Shown here: positions 42,817 to 51,430 of the stretch, one piece after another
Layout: the number at the start of each line of letters is the position of its first letter
How positions within the stretch are numbered: the first letter of the stretch is position 1
From: an uncultured Eggerthellaceae bacterium
Lineage (GTDB): Bacteria > Actinomycetota > Coriobacteriia > Coriobacteriales > Eggerthellaceae
Length of the DNA stretch: 64,000 bases
Reading direction: 5' to 3'
Assembly: GCA_910588435.1 (NCBI GenBank)
Contig: CAJUPL010000004.1
Span: forward strand, 1 to 64,000
Translations under genes and position numbers: made by a program
The notes under the pieces: model-generated
What the model saw: the letters and a program-made list of their open reading frames with translations, nothing else
Database searches by the model: none
What the model was told of the DNA's origin: nothing

Positions 42817-43053
42817 TCAGGCGGTCTGCGGCTGCTCTGTTGCGAATGCGTGGGCTGTTGGCGCGGTGACCTTAGGGAACATTGAGGGCGTGGCTGCCGT
42901 GATGTTCTTCGTTGGCACTGCGTCATTCTCCACCATGTTCGATATGGCTGACTGAGCAACCTTGGTTGAGATCCCCATGTTCTCAAGATGCGCCTCAAGC
43001 CCCTTGCAGTATTTGGCGTCCATTGCATCTGCGCATGCGTCCATCCAGTTCAT
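42817..43053 (-). CDS. Unrecognised 78-residue protein
   Basis: A small frame with a very good ribosome site (GAGGAGG, 7 bases before ATG) starting MNWMDACADAMDAKYCKG. It has two cysteines near the N-terminus, a helical middle part and a Thr-, Ala- and Pro-rich C-terminus. It lies in the same direction as the downstream 2-hydroxyacid dehydrogenase and the upstream PucR-type regulator, so it may be co-transcribed with both. I do not recognise a family. A competing frame at 42807-43028 has no ribosome site and is rejected. It may be a remnant of a longer enzyme. Confidence 0.6.
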   Translation of the reverse strand: MNWMDACADAMDAKYCKGLEAHLENMGISTKVAQSAISNMVENDAVPTKNITAATPSMFPKVTAPTAHAFATEQPQTA

Positions 43054-43175
43054 CTTCTGTCCTCCTCATCTAAGGCGTTATTTGACGATGAAGAGTCTAT
43101 GCAGCCTCAAGATGCAGATCTTCGTGGTTCGAACGAACCTTCTTGCTCCTGTTTGTGCGAATGGACAAAGCCAGA

Positions 43176-44336
43176 TCAGATGCGCGTCTGCGCGATGCGT
43201 GCCATCACCAAGACCGCTGCTAGCTCCTTGTCCGTCAAGAACTCAGCATGGATGGCTTCCTTCACCTTCTTGATGCGATACCGCACGGTGTTCGGATGCT
43301 GGAAGAGCGCCTCAGAGGTTGCCTTCACATCGCCGAAGGCAGCGGCGTAAGCCTCAGCGGTGGTGCGCAGCTCACTGCCGTGAGTGCGGTCATATTCGTC
43401 AAGGAGGTCATAGATATGCTGTGAGGTGCGGGCGAACAGGCGGTCAGTGGAGGCGGCAGCGTGAAAGGCATCAAGTCTGAGCTGTGACCATCTGATGGCG
43501 TTCGCCTCTTCCTGCTGCGCAGTGCTCAAGGATGCGAGCGCTTGGCGGATGGCAAGGTCACCTTCTTCCAAGGGGAGCTCTTGTGAGATCCCGCAGTGCA
43601 TGCCAGGTATCTGGCTTGCCAGCATGCTGAGGTCAGCTTCTGCGATGGTGATGACGGTCTGCGGCTTGCGTGAGAAGGAGATGAATCCCAGCACTATTCC
43701 TTGATAGAGCATGACGTGCGAAGCTTCCACGTCCGGAAAGCGCAAGGCGTATTCTTGGAGCAAGCCACCTAACTGCCCGCGGAGGGCGTGCAGCGCAGCT
43801 TCGTCAGGGCTTTGGGGAGTGGCTGCGATGCATTGGATGGCAGAACCCGTAGCGCCCGCTATCTGGAAGATGAGGTTCCGAACACGGCTGGAATCTGCTG
43901 GGGCGAGCAGCTTATCCACCATGGCAGCCTGCTTGGAGCTCTCTGAGTCAGCATCGATGAGGTTCATGGCTTCGGTGATGATGCGCTCCAAGTAGCGGCC
44001 GTCATAGAAGAAGATGGGGACGCCAGCTTCCAGTGAAGCTTGAGCGATGCGCTTCGTGACCGACTTCATGGCAACTGGCTTGATGGCAAGCGCGGCAACA
44101 TCCCGATCCATCATCTTCAGCACGGCGTCTTCTGCAAGGGCGGGATCAGCCTGAGCGAACCCTAGCGTTGTGAAGATGAACTCACCAGGAACGAACGCGT
44201 TGTAATCATCGAAGAAGGGCTCATAGTCAAGGGTGCCGCAATTGGTGACCGTGCGCGCTTCGAACCCATCACAGGGGCACGCCAACCAGATGCGGTCGAA
44301 CACAGCAAGCGATGTGATGTCTTCTACGGTGACCAA
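43176..44336 (-). CDS. PucR/CdaR-type transcriptional regulator
   Basis: 386 residues. The N-terminal 120 residues resemble the PucR ligand-binding domain (start VTVEDITSL); the C-terminal HTH_30 domain has the characteristic LFQHPNTVRYRIKKVKEA helix-turn-helix. It starts with TTG, supported by AAAGGAGG six bases upstream. Regulators of this class control purine, sugar-diacid or amino acid catabolism. Given the position, it may act on the small protein and the dehydrogenase downstream, or on ruvC across the 88-base divergent gap. Confidence 0.87.
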   Translation of the reverse strand: MVTVEDITSLAVFDRIWLACPCDGFEARTVTNCGTLDYEPFFDDYNAFVPGEFIFTTLGFAQADPALAEDAVLKMMDRDVAALAIKPVAMKSVTKRIAQASLEAGVPIFFYDGRYLERIITEAMNLIDADSESSKQAAMVDKLLAPADSSRVRNLIFQIAGATGSAIQCIAATPQSPDEAALHALRGQLGGLLQEYALRFPDVEASHVMLYQGIVLGFISFSRKPQTVITIAEADLSMLASQIPGMHCGISQELPLEEGDLAIRQALASLSTAQQEEANAIRWSQLRLDAFHAAASTDRLFARTSQHIYDLLDEYDRTHGSELRTTAEAYAAAFGDVKATSEALFQHPNTVRYRIKKVKEAIHAEFLTDKELAAVLVMARIAQTRI

Positions 44337-44424
44337 GCGAACCTCCTTTCAGATGATGACACATGATAGCAAACATTTGTACTAATATATATGCATACGA
44401 GAAGAGCGCATCGAACAGGATGTC

Positions 44425-44949
44425 ATGAATAGGATCGTCATGGGGATAGACCCTGGCTTGGCGAACACAGGCTGGGGGATAGTGGAGCAAGCTGGCCAGC
44501 GCTTGAGGTGCGTGGCGTATGGTTGCGTGTCAACCAAGAGCAAGGACCCGCTATCATCAAGGCTGCTCAAGATCCATGATCAGATACATGCAGTGGCTGG
44601 GAAGTTCGGTCCTAGCTGCGTTGGCATAGAGACGGTATGGTTCGGGAACAACGTCACCGCCGCCTTCGGGACCGGTCAGGCAAGGGGTGCGGCTCTGGTG
44701 GCATGCGCTAAGCATGGGATGCATGTTGCGGAATTCGCCCCAAGCCAGATAAAGCTCTCCATAGTTGGACAGGGAGCGGCGGATAAGGAACAGATGCAGT
44801 ACATGGTGCAGCACCTGCTGGGCCTTGAGGTGGCCCCAAGCCCAGATCATGCGGCTGATGCGCTGGCAGCCGCCATATGCTATACGGCATTCGGAGGGTC
44901 CAGCAGCGCTTCTGAGCGCATAGCTCAGCTGGCTGGCATTGCGAATTGA
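44425..44949 (+). CDS. ruvC: Holliday junction endonuclease RuvC
   Basis: 174 residues. Catalytic Asp in GIDPGLANTGWG, Glu in IETVWFGNN, and the C-terminal SPDHAADALAAA with its two acidic/His residues form the four-residue metal site. It resolves Holliday junctions with RuvAB, encoded directly after it. Confidence 0.96.
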   Translation: MNRIVMGIDPGLANTGWGIVEQAGQRLRCVAYGCVSTKSKDPLSSRLLKIHDQIHAVAGKFGPSCVGIETVWFGNNVTAAFGTGQARGAALVACAKHGMHVAEFAPSQIKLSIVGQGAADKEQMQYMVQHLLGLEVAPSPDHAADALAAAICYTAFGGSSSASERIAQLAGIAN

Positions 44950-44979
44950 TATGGATTTCAGTGGATCGAAGGAGCAGGC

Positions 44980-45555
44980 GTGTTCGCATTCCTTGAAGGT
45001 GAGATAGCAGCAAAGAGCAGGTCAACCTGCGTGCTTGACGTGCATGGCGTGGGGTATGAATTGCTCATGCCGCAAAGCTCGCTGGAGGTGCTGCCTGCAG
45101 CAGGAGATCGCGTTCGCTTGCTCACGCATCTGTCCATCTCTGATTCAGGCGCGCAGCTGTATGGCTTCTTGAGCCCTGATGACAAGGATCTCTTCATGAG
45201 CTTGATAGCAGTGAGCGGCATAGGCCCGAAGATCGCCCTTGCTGCGCTCTCAACGCTGACTCCCGCAGAGCTCATAGATGCCGTGGCGGCAGAGGATGTG
45301 AAGACGCTATCGAAGATCCCCAGCATCGGAAAGAAGACGGCTCAGAGGATCGTGCTTGAGCTCAAGGGCTCATTGCCTGACAGCTCACCAGCAGATGAAG
45401 TGGCTGTTGAGAGCACTTCGGTGGGCAAGGTGGTGACCGAGGCGCTGCTCTCCATGGGATTCACCTCATCTGAGATAGCGCTTGCCATGAAGGACGCGCC
45501 AGTGGAAGCCACTGAAGAGACGTTGCTACAATACGCTCTCAAGAGGATTGGCTGA
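44980..45555 (+). CDS. ruvA: Holliday junction DNA helicase subunit RuvA
   Basis: 191 residues. OB-fold at the start (FAFLEGEIAAKS), a helix-hairpin-helix pair with SGIGPKIALAAL and IPSIGKKTAQRI in the middle, and a small C-terminal domain that binds RuvB. It starts with GTG with GGAG in front. Confidence 0.96.
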   Translation: MFAFLEGEIAAKSRSTCVLDVHGVGYELLMPQSSLEVLPAAGDRVRLLTHLSISDSGAQLYGFLSPDDKDLFMSLIAVSGIGPKIALAALSTLTPAELIDAVAAEDVKTLSKIPSIGKKTAQRIVLELKGSLPDSSPADEVAVESTSVGKVVTEALLSMGFTSSEIALAMKDAPVEATEETLLQYALKRIG

Positions 45556-45602
45556 TCCGGTCTACGGAAGATGTTCAACAGGAGAGGATCTGAGGTTCCC
45601 AG

Positions 45603-46664
45603 TTGGATGAAGTGGAGATAGAAGGTCTCGTTTACCAGGCAGACCTCCAAGATGAGGTCTCTCCTGCCAGCGCGCGCGGCGTTGATCCGAACCTCACCGA
45701 AGAGGACCTCTCCATAGATAGGTCCCTTCGCCCCAAGATGCTCTCAGACTACATCGGGCAGCAGAAGGTGAAGGATTCGCTTGAGATCCTCATCAAGGCG
45801 GCGAAGGATCGAAAGGACACCCCAGACCACATCTTGTTCTCTGGCCCTCCAGGCCTTGGCAAGACAACGCTTGCACAGGTGGTGGCCAATGAGCTTGGCG
45901 CCAACATCAAGACCACAAGCGGCCCGGCCATTGCAAGGTCAGGGGATCTGGCGGCCATCCTCACCAACCTGGAGGACGGGGACGTCCTCTTCATAGATGA
46001 GATACACAGGATGAATCGCTCCGTTGAGGAGATCCTCTATCCGGCCCTTGAGGACTACTCGCTTGACATCATGGTGGGGAAGGGCCCAGCTGCTAAATCC
46101 ATCCGCTTAGACATTCCGAAGTTCACGCTGATAGGCGCAACCACGCGAACGGGTCTTCTCACAGGCCCTTTGCGTGACAGGTTCGGCATCGCATTCCGCT
46201 TGCAGTACTACACCCCAGAGGAGCTCTCTGGGATAGTGAAGAGGTCTGCGCAGATCTTGGATGTTGACGTTGATGAAGCGGGTGCGCTTGAGATAGCGCG
46301 CAGATCGCGCGGAACCCCGCGCCTGGCCAACAGGATGCTCAAGCGCGTTCGCGATTTCGCACAGGTCAGGTCTGACGGGTCCATCACCGAAGGCGTGGCC
46401 TCAGAGGCGCTCAAGTTCTTCGAGGTGGATGAGCTTGGGCTTGATGCGATGGACAACAAGGTGCTAGAGGTGCTCTGCGTCCAGTTCTCGGGCAAGCCCG
46501 TAGGGCTCACCACGCTTGCGTCTGCGCTCTCTGAGGAGACGGATACGCTAGAAGATGTATATGAGCCCTATCTGATGCAGCAAGGCCTTCTGGTGCGCAC
46601 TCCTCAAGGTAGGAAGGCAACGCCTAGGGCATTCCAGCACCTAGGGCTCCAATTGATCGTATAG
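45603..46664 (+). CDS. ruvB: Holliday junction DNA helicase subunit RuvB
   Basis: 353 residues, AAA+ ATPase. SLRPKMLSDYIGQ (short form here), GPPGLGKTTLA (Walker A), IDEIHR (Walker B), GATTRTG (sensor 1) and the C-terminal winged helix with ASALSEETDTLEDVYEP(Y)L. It begins with TTG. The set is in the normal order ruvC-ruvA-ruvB. Confidence 0.96.
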   Translation: MDEVEIEGLVYQADLQDEVSPASARGVDPNLTEEDLSIDRSLRPKMLSDYIGQQKVKDSLEILIKAAKDRKDTPDHILFSGPPGLGKTTLAQVVANELGANIKTTSGPAIARSGDLAAILTNLEDGDVLFIDEIHRMNRSVEEILYPALEDYSLDIMVGKGPAAKSIRLDIPKFTLIGATTRTGLLTGPLRDRFGIAFRLQYYTPEELSGIVKRSAQILDVDVDEAGALEIARRSRGTPRLANRMLKRVRDFAQVRSDGSITEGVASEALKFFEVDELGLDAMDNKVLEVLCVQFSGKPVGLTTLASALSEETDTLEDVYEPYLMQQGLLVRTPQGRKATPRAFQHLGLQLIV

Positions 46665-46689
46665 GCAGATATGGCGAAGGGATAAGAGA

Positions 46690-47829
46690 ATGGCAGATTG
46701 CAAAGAGGTCTCCATCATCAAAGGTGGGAAGGTGTTCAACGGAGAGGTGTTCCAGGTTGGGGATGTTGCCGTTGACGGTGCTGAGTTCTCCGAAGCTCCC
46801 GGTAGCGGAGCTGAGGTGGATGCATCTGGTTGCATCGTCATCCCGGGTCTGGTGGATATCCACTTCCATGGTTCGGCCGGAGCTGATATGTCTGATGGTG
46901 ACCTGGAGGGCCTGCATAAGATAGGCGCATATGAGGCGTCACGTGGCATCACTGCCATATGCCCTGCAACCATGACGCTCTCCTATGAGCAGCTCTCAGA
47001 TGCCATGCTCACTGCAGCTGACTATGAGCCAGCATGCAATGAGGCAGACCTTGTGGGCATCAACCTAGAAGGGCCCTACATCTCACCTTCAAAGGTTGGC
47101 GCACAGAACCCAGAGCATGTTCGCACGCCTGATGCAGAGGAGTTCTCTGACCTGCAAGAGAAGTCAGGTGGGCTCATCAAGCTGGTGGACATAGCACCGG
47201 AGGAACCCGGTGCTGATGAGTTCATAGAGAAGCTAGGGGATGATGTTCGCATCTCCGTTGCGCATACCTGCACTGACTATGACACGGCGAAGAAGGCATT
47301 CGCCAAGGGCGCCAAGCATCTGACGCACCTATACAACGCCATGGATCCCATGCATCACAGGAAGCCCGGCCCCATTCCTGCAGCTGCTGAGACAGACGAT
47401 GTCACGGCTGAGATCATCGCTGATGGCGTGCACATCCATCCGGCCATGGTGCGCTTGGCCTTTGCGCTCTTCGGTGATGACAGGATGATATTGGTCTCTG
47501 ACACTCTGCGTGCAGCTGGCCTTGATGATGGCACCTATGACCTGGGTGGTCAGGATGTCACGGTCCGTGGCCCTGAGGCGCGCATAGCCAATGGCGCGCT
47601 GGCAGGCTCTGTGTCTGACCTCATGCGCTGCTTCACCGTTGCGGTGCGCGAGATGGACATCCCGCTTGCAAGCGCCGTGAAGGCGGCAACCGCCAACCCG
47701 GCAAGGGCGATAGGGATTGACGGAAGATACGGGCACATCAAGCCTGGATACGTTGCAGATGCAGTGATCCTTGATGAGGACACCTTGGAACTGAAGCAGG
47801 TCATCCTTCGCGGGAAGACCATCCTGTAA
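46690..47829 (+). CDS. nagA: N-acetylglucosamine-6-phosphate deacetylase
   Basis: 379 residues. Removes acetate from GlcNAc-6-phosphate. The amidohydrolase fold shows VDIHFHGSAGADM, NLEGPYISPSKVGA(Q)N with the metal Glu, AHTCTDY and LTHLYNAM with the metal His residues, and SDTLRAAG with the catalytic Asp. It follows ruvB after 25 bases, so it may be co-transcribed with the ruv genes by read-through. It faces the ROK-epimerase pair across a strong terminator. It is the step just before NagB in amino sugar breakdown. Confidence 0.96.
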   Translation: MADCKEVSIIKGGKVFNGEVFQVGDVAVDGAEFSEAPGSGAEVDASGCIVIPGLVDIHFHGSAGADMSDGDLEGLHKIGAYEASRGITAICPATMTLSYEQLSDAMLTAADYEPACNEADLVGINLEGPYISPSKVGAQNPEHVRTPDAEEFSDLQEKSGGLIKLVDIAPEEPGADEFIEKLGDDVRISVAHTCTDYDTAKKAFAKGAKHLTHLYNAMDPMHHRKPGPIPAAAETDDVTAEIIADGVHIHPAMVRLAFALFGDDRMILVSDTLRAAGLDDGTYDLGGQDVTVRGPEARIANGALAGSVSDLMRCFTVAVREMDIPLASAVKAATANPARAIGIDGRYGHIKPGYVADAVILDEDTLELKQVILRGKTIL

Positions 47830-47832
47830 GAA

Positions 47833-47869
47833 CGAAGAAGGGGGAGGCTTTCAGCCTCCCCCTTCTTCG
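47833..47869. terminator. Bidirectional terminator between nagA and the ROK gene
   Basis: A nearly perfect 17-bp stem: cgaagaagggggaggct, loop ttc, and its complement ending cttcttcg. The two genes converge on it. Confidence 0.9.
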
Positions 47870-47890
47870 TATTGCTATTGCTCTTTGCTC

Positions 47891-49264
47891 TTACAGCTCA
47901 GGCAGGCTTGCTGCTGCCACTGACTGGCCAACGCGGCGCATCTTCTCATCGGGAAGGGTCACGTTGATCTGGTCAGCAAGCTCTGGGTATTCCTCACGAA
48001 GGACCCTGTTGCATTCGCTGATCAAGAGGTCTCCGCCATCACCTGAGGCAACGCGTCCCAACACCAAGAGCGTCTTGATCTCATAGAAGGCGCTGTAGAG
48101 CACCAGCGTGTGTGCCAGGTAGCATCCGATGGACCTGTAGATGTCAAGCGCATCCTGGTTGCCGTCATTCGCAAGGGCTTGCACTGCCTTCAGCTTCTCA
48201 GCTGGGGTGTCTTCAGGATTCAAGATGATGTTCGCATGAGGAGCGAGCTTGATGACGGCATCCTGGCTGAAGTACTTGCAGCCAACGCCGAAGTCAGTTG
48301 ACCATTCATCCTGCATGGCCTTCGGGGAGAGGTCAACAGGTGCGAATGCCAGCTCATTGATCCAGCCGAGCACGTTGCCCTCAGCATTCACGTAGCCAAC
48401 GGCCTCAGAGGTGCCCATGGCTATGCCTAGGATGGAGCCTTCCCCTGTGCTCATGAAGCCAGCGAGCGCCGTGACGTCGCCGTCGTTCGCAACCACCAGG
48501 GGCACATCACCGATCTCCTGGCCAGCCCTGTCGTAGATGCTCTTGACCTCTTCGCGCCTATCGCGTGGGACCTTGATGAACAGAGACGCCACCATGGGGG
48601 AGTTGCCAACGAAGGTGCCAGCAGAGGACACGCCGATGGCGTCAACGCGCGGCATCTTGGAAGCGGCTGTCTTGAATGCGGTGACTATCTCATTGAAGTG
48701 ATACTCAGGATCTTCGGTCACCTTCGGATACCAGACCACCTCTTCTGAGTAGATGGGCTCACCGTCAACCACAGCGGACACCTTGCGGTCAGAGCCGCCA
48801 GCGTCGAAGCCGATGCGGCAGCCCTTCATGTGGCCGCCGATCTGCTTGGCGGACTCGTTCGCAGCGGGGAAGTCAGCCTCTGATACGGCGATGATCTCAA
48901 GAGGCTTCTCATACACATCGCCCACGAAGCCGTAGTCGAACTGGCGCGCTCCTGTGGGGGAGTATTGTTTGGAAAGCTCTTCTGCAATGTCATCAGCGCC
49001 GCAGATGTACACGCGGAAGCCACCGATGCTCCATAGCTCGAACTTCACGAGCCTCTCCACGAAGCGAAGGTCCGCGTCATGGAAATCTCCCTTGCGGATC
49101 TTGCTCTCACGCACTGAGATCAGCCCGTCTTCGCGTTCCACCGCGATCTTGATGGGATGCTCAGCACCCTTCAGGTATTCGCGCATCCAAACTCCGAATG
49201 GGATGAAATCCGGGTCAAGCACCGGCTTGTTCTTGATGTCGTATTCGATGCCCAGATACTCCAT
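47891..49264 (-). CDS. ROK-family sugar kinase with long N-terminal extension
   Basis: 457 residues, about 150 longer than usual ROK kinases (about 300). The kinase part begins near residue 148 with GFDAGGSDRK (phosphate-1 loop), followed by GVSSAGTFVGN, VVANDGD with the catalytic-region Asp, and ILGIAMGTSEAVGYV. The classical ROK zinc-site cysteine motif is not evident. Residues 1-147 have no recognised domain. It stands four bases downstream of the epimerase gene in the same direction and probably phosphorylates ManNAc or GlcNAc. Confidence 0.82.
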   Translation of the reverse strand: MEYLGIEYDIKNKPVLDPDFIPFGVWMREYLKGAEHPIKIAVEREDGLISVRESKIRKGDFHDADLRFVERLVKFELWSIGGFRVYICGADDIAEELSKQYSPTGARQFDYGFVGDVYEKPLEIIAVSEADFPAANESAKQIGGHMKGCRIGFDAGGSDRKVSAVVDGEPIYSEEVVWYPKVTEDPEYHFNEIVTAFKTAASKMPRVDAIGVSSAGTFVGNSPMVASLFIKVPRDRREEVKSIYDRAGQEIGDVPLVVANDGDVTALAGFMSTGEGSILGIAMGTSEAVGYVNAEGNVLGWINELAFAPVDLSPKAMQDEWSTDFGVGCKYFSQDAVIKLAPHANIILNPEDTPAEKLKAVQALANDGNQDALDIYRSIGCYLAHTLVLYSAFYEIKTLLVLGRVASGDGGDLLISECNRVLREEYPELADQINVTLPDEKMRRVGQSVAAASLPEL

Positions 49265-49268
49265 TTGC

Positions 49269-50483
49269 TCACTCTCCTAAGATCTCAGTCAACGTGCGTT
49301 CGGTCATGCAAAGCGCTCTTGGGACGTGGAACGGTCCCTTGAACGTGGATCCCTTGGTGGAAGGCTCTGTGGGGATGCCGTCACGGCGAAGGTATCCGAA
49401 CCATTCGCCATACTCAGGGTCTGCGAAGTGCTCCTTGCAGTATTCCAAGACCTTGAGCATCCAATCAAGATAGTAGGCATCCCCCGTGTCACGGTATGCC
49501 TTGGAAGCTGCGATCAGCGCCTCATCATGGGGCCACCAGAGCTTCATGTCATGCTCATAGGCCTCAGTTGGAAGGCCCTTCGCGTCTATGAAGTAGAGGA
49601 TGCCGCCGAAGTCATCATCCCAGCCAGCTTCTATGGCCAGCTTGAAGATATCGCATGCCGTTTCGTGCAGCTCTGCGTTGCCTTGGTAGTTGGCCTCATC
49701 CATGAGGAACCAGCTGCACTCTATGTCATGACCTGGGTTCACCACGCGTCCCGCCGTGTACCAAAGCTCAGGCTCACCGTCTGCGTTCACGCTCTCGAGC
49801 GTGCACCCAAGCTCAGGTCTGTAGTGCTCGCCTGTGATGCGCTCTACGCACTCCTTGGCATGGCGGTCATACTCTTCGGTGTTGGCTGGGTCAACACGAC
49901 GCATGATGGAGATGATGTTCAAGAAGATCATCGGGTCTCCCAAAGACCTTCCAGAGCGCGTCTCCGCAATGGTCTTCGGTCCGAAGCCTGTTGGGTCTTC
50001 GATCAGCCCATTGTTCAGGTCATATATCAGCTTGTAGGCGCGGCGCGCACGCTTGAGGTTCTCCAGATCCCCGGTCACGCCATAGTATTCGGCGTTGCCT
50101 ATGCAATAGAAGCCCTCAGAGAAGTTGTAACGGCGCTGCCTCAAGGGACGGCCGTCTTCGGTGACCGTGAAGTAGAGCCTGCCGCCGGCTTCATGGTTCA
50201 CGCAGTGCTCCTCAAGGAAGTCAAGGCAGCTCTTGGCGGCATCTAGCCATTTCTGCTTCACGCCATAGACATGGCAGAGATAGGAGTACGTCCATGCGCA
50301 CCTGCCCTGCATCCAGACGCTCTTGTCAGTGGAGTAGATCTCACCTTTGCGGTCAAGGCATGTATAGACGCCGCCGTGGCGCTCATCCATGCCATGCTCC
50401 AACCAAAAGTCTGCGCTGATGTCCAGCTGGCCCTTGAGCCAGTCACGAGCATCGCGCAATCTGGATTCGATGTCCTTTTCCAA
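49269..50483 (-). CDS. N-acylglucosamine 2-epimerase (renin-binding-protein type)
   Basis: 404 residues forming an alpha/alpha barrel. WMQGRCAWTYSY near 57-68 (substrate Arg), VVNPGHDIECSW (catalytic His near 250) and FKGPFHVPRALCM near the C-terminus (second catalytic His) are all present. The enzyme turns ManNAc into GlcNAc without phosphate. This type replaces the NanE phosphate-dependent epimerase in Bacteroides-like sialic acid pathways, where a ROK kinase then acts on GlcNAc; the same kinase type is next to it here. Confidence 0.92.
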   Translation of the reverse strand: MEKDIESRLRDARDWLKGQLDISADFWLEHGMDERHGGVYTCLDRKGEIYSTDKSVWMQGRCAWTYSYLCHVYGVKQKWLDAAKSCLDFLEEHCVNHEAGGRLYFTVTEDGRPLRQRRYNFSEGFYCIGNAEYYGVTGDLENLKRARRAYKLIYDLNNGLIEDPTGFGPKTIAETRSGRSLGDPMIFLNIISIMRRVDPANTEEYDRHAKECVERITGEHYRPELGCTLESVNADGEPELWYTAGRVVNPGHDIECSWFLMDEANYQGNAELHETACDIFKLAIEAGWDDDFGGILYFIDAKGLPTEAYEHDMKLWWPHDEALIAASKAYRDTGDAYYLDWMLKVLEYCKEHFADPEYGEWFGYLRRDGIPTEPSTKGSTFKGPFHVPRALCMTERTLTEILGE

Positions 50484-50749
50484 TTGCGCTCCTTAAGGTC
50501 TACGAATGGGCATCAAAGAACATGCCGCAAGAGCGGCAATATGATTATCCGGGTTCCTCGGCGTGTTCGCAATATGCACCAGTAAACGCTTTATTTTCAT
50601 TTGCCGCTGCACTTCACTTATGATAATTTGTACTGGCACCGCACGAAGCGGAGCATATCACCCTTGAAATCCCTATCAGGTTCGGCATGCCCTCAAGCCA
50701 TGCCAGATCGGTCAGACGTGCGCTGAGGCGCGCATCCAAGGAGGCAGAA
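50484..50749. other. Divergent gap between the epimerase and the transaldolase gene
   Basis: Both genes start from this 266-base gap in opposite directions. It is AT-rich in the middle (aacgctttattttcatttg, then tgataatttgt near 50617-50630), which is where promoters would be expected. No hairpin repeat or gene is visible. Confidence 0.35.
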
Positions 50750-51430
50750 GTGAAGTTCTTCCTAGATACTGCGGATATCTCTGAGATAGAAGAAGCGGCC
50801 AGCTGGGGCGCGCTTGCAGGCGTCACCACCAATCCCACGCTCTATTCGCGCGTTGGTGGGAAGCTTGCGGATTTCGAGTCTCACATCGGGAGGATCTGCC
50901 AGATCGTCGGCCCTGATTGCCCGGTGTCTGCTGAGAGCGTTGCCATGACTCGCGACGAGATAGCTGAGGATGGGCGCCGCCTTGCTGCTATAGCGCCGAA
51001 TGTAGTGGTCAAGATCCCCACAATGGTGGAGGGGCTTGCAGCAACCAGGATGCTTGCTGATGAGGGCATCCGCGTGAACATGACGCTCTGCTTCACGGTG
51101 CCGCAGGCCATGCTGGCGGCGCGCGCAGGCGCTAGGTACATCTCTCCGTTCATCGGGCGCTTCGATGACATCTCAGAGGATGGCATCCAGCAGGTGGCTG
51201 ACATCGTTGAGGCGGTCAGCAATTACGACTTCACGCCGGATACCGTTCGCGGGGAGCAGCTTGAGGTCATCGCGGCATCCATTCGCAGCGCAGATCATGT
51301 GACGAAGTGCGCGCTCATGGGAGCGGATATCGCAACCGTTCCGTTCGGCGTGCTGAAGAAGATGGTGAAGCATCCTCTGACGGATGCAGGGATAGATTCA
51401 TTCATGAAGGATTGGGAGAAAGTAAAGTAG
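50750..51430 (+). CDS. Transaldolase / fructose-6-phosphate aldolase family protein
   Basis: About 226 residues, the short TalC/FSA form. FFLDTADI at the start, GVTTNPTLYSR, the Schiff-base Lys in VVKIPTM, VNMTLCFTVPQAM and SPFIGRFDD are family marks. It starts with GTG at 50750, chosen for AAGGAGG in front; longer frames from 50687 are rejected. Rho starts directly after its stop, so the two form an operon. It may take part in pentose phosphate interconversion with Rpe. Confidence 0.9.
   Translation: MKFFLDTADISEIEEAASWGALAGVTTNPTLYSRVGGKLADFESHIGRICQIVGPDCPVSAESVAMTRDEIAEDGRRLAAIAPNVVVKIPTMVEGLAATRMLADEGIRVNMTLCFTVPQAMLAARAGARYISPFIGRFDDISEDGIQQVADIVEAVSNYDFTPDTVRGEQLEVIAASIRSADHVTKCALMGADIATVPFGVLKKMVKHPLTDAGIDSFMKDWEKVK

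Noticed and set aside
42807..43028. Alternative 73-residue frame overlapping the small protein
   Set aside because: No ribosome site; composition (many Arg, Gln, Pro) is that of a shadow frame.
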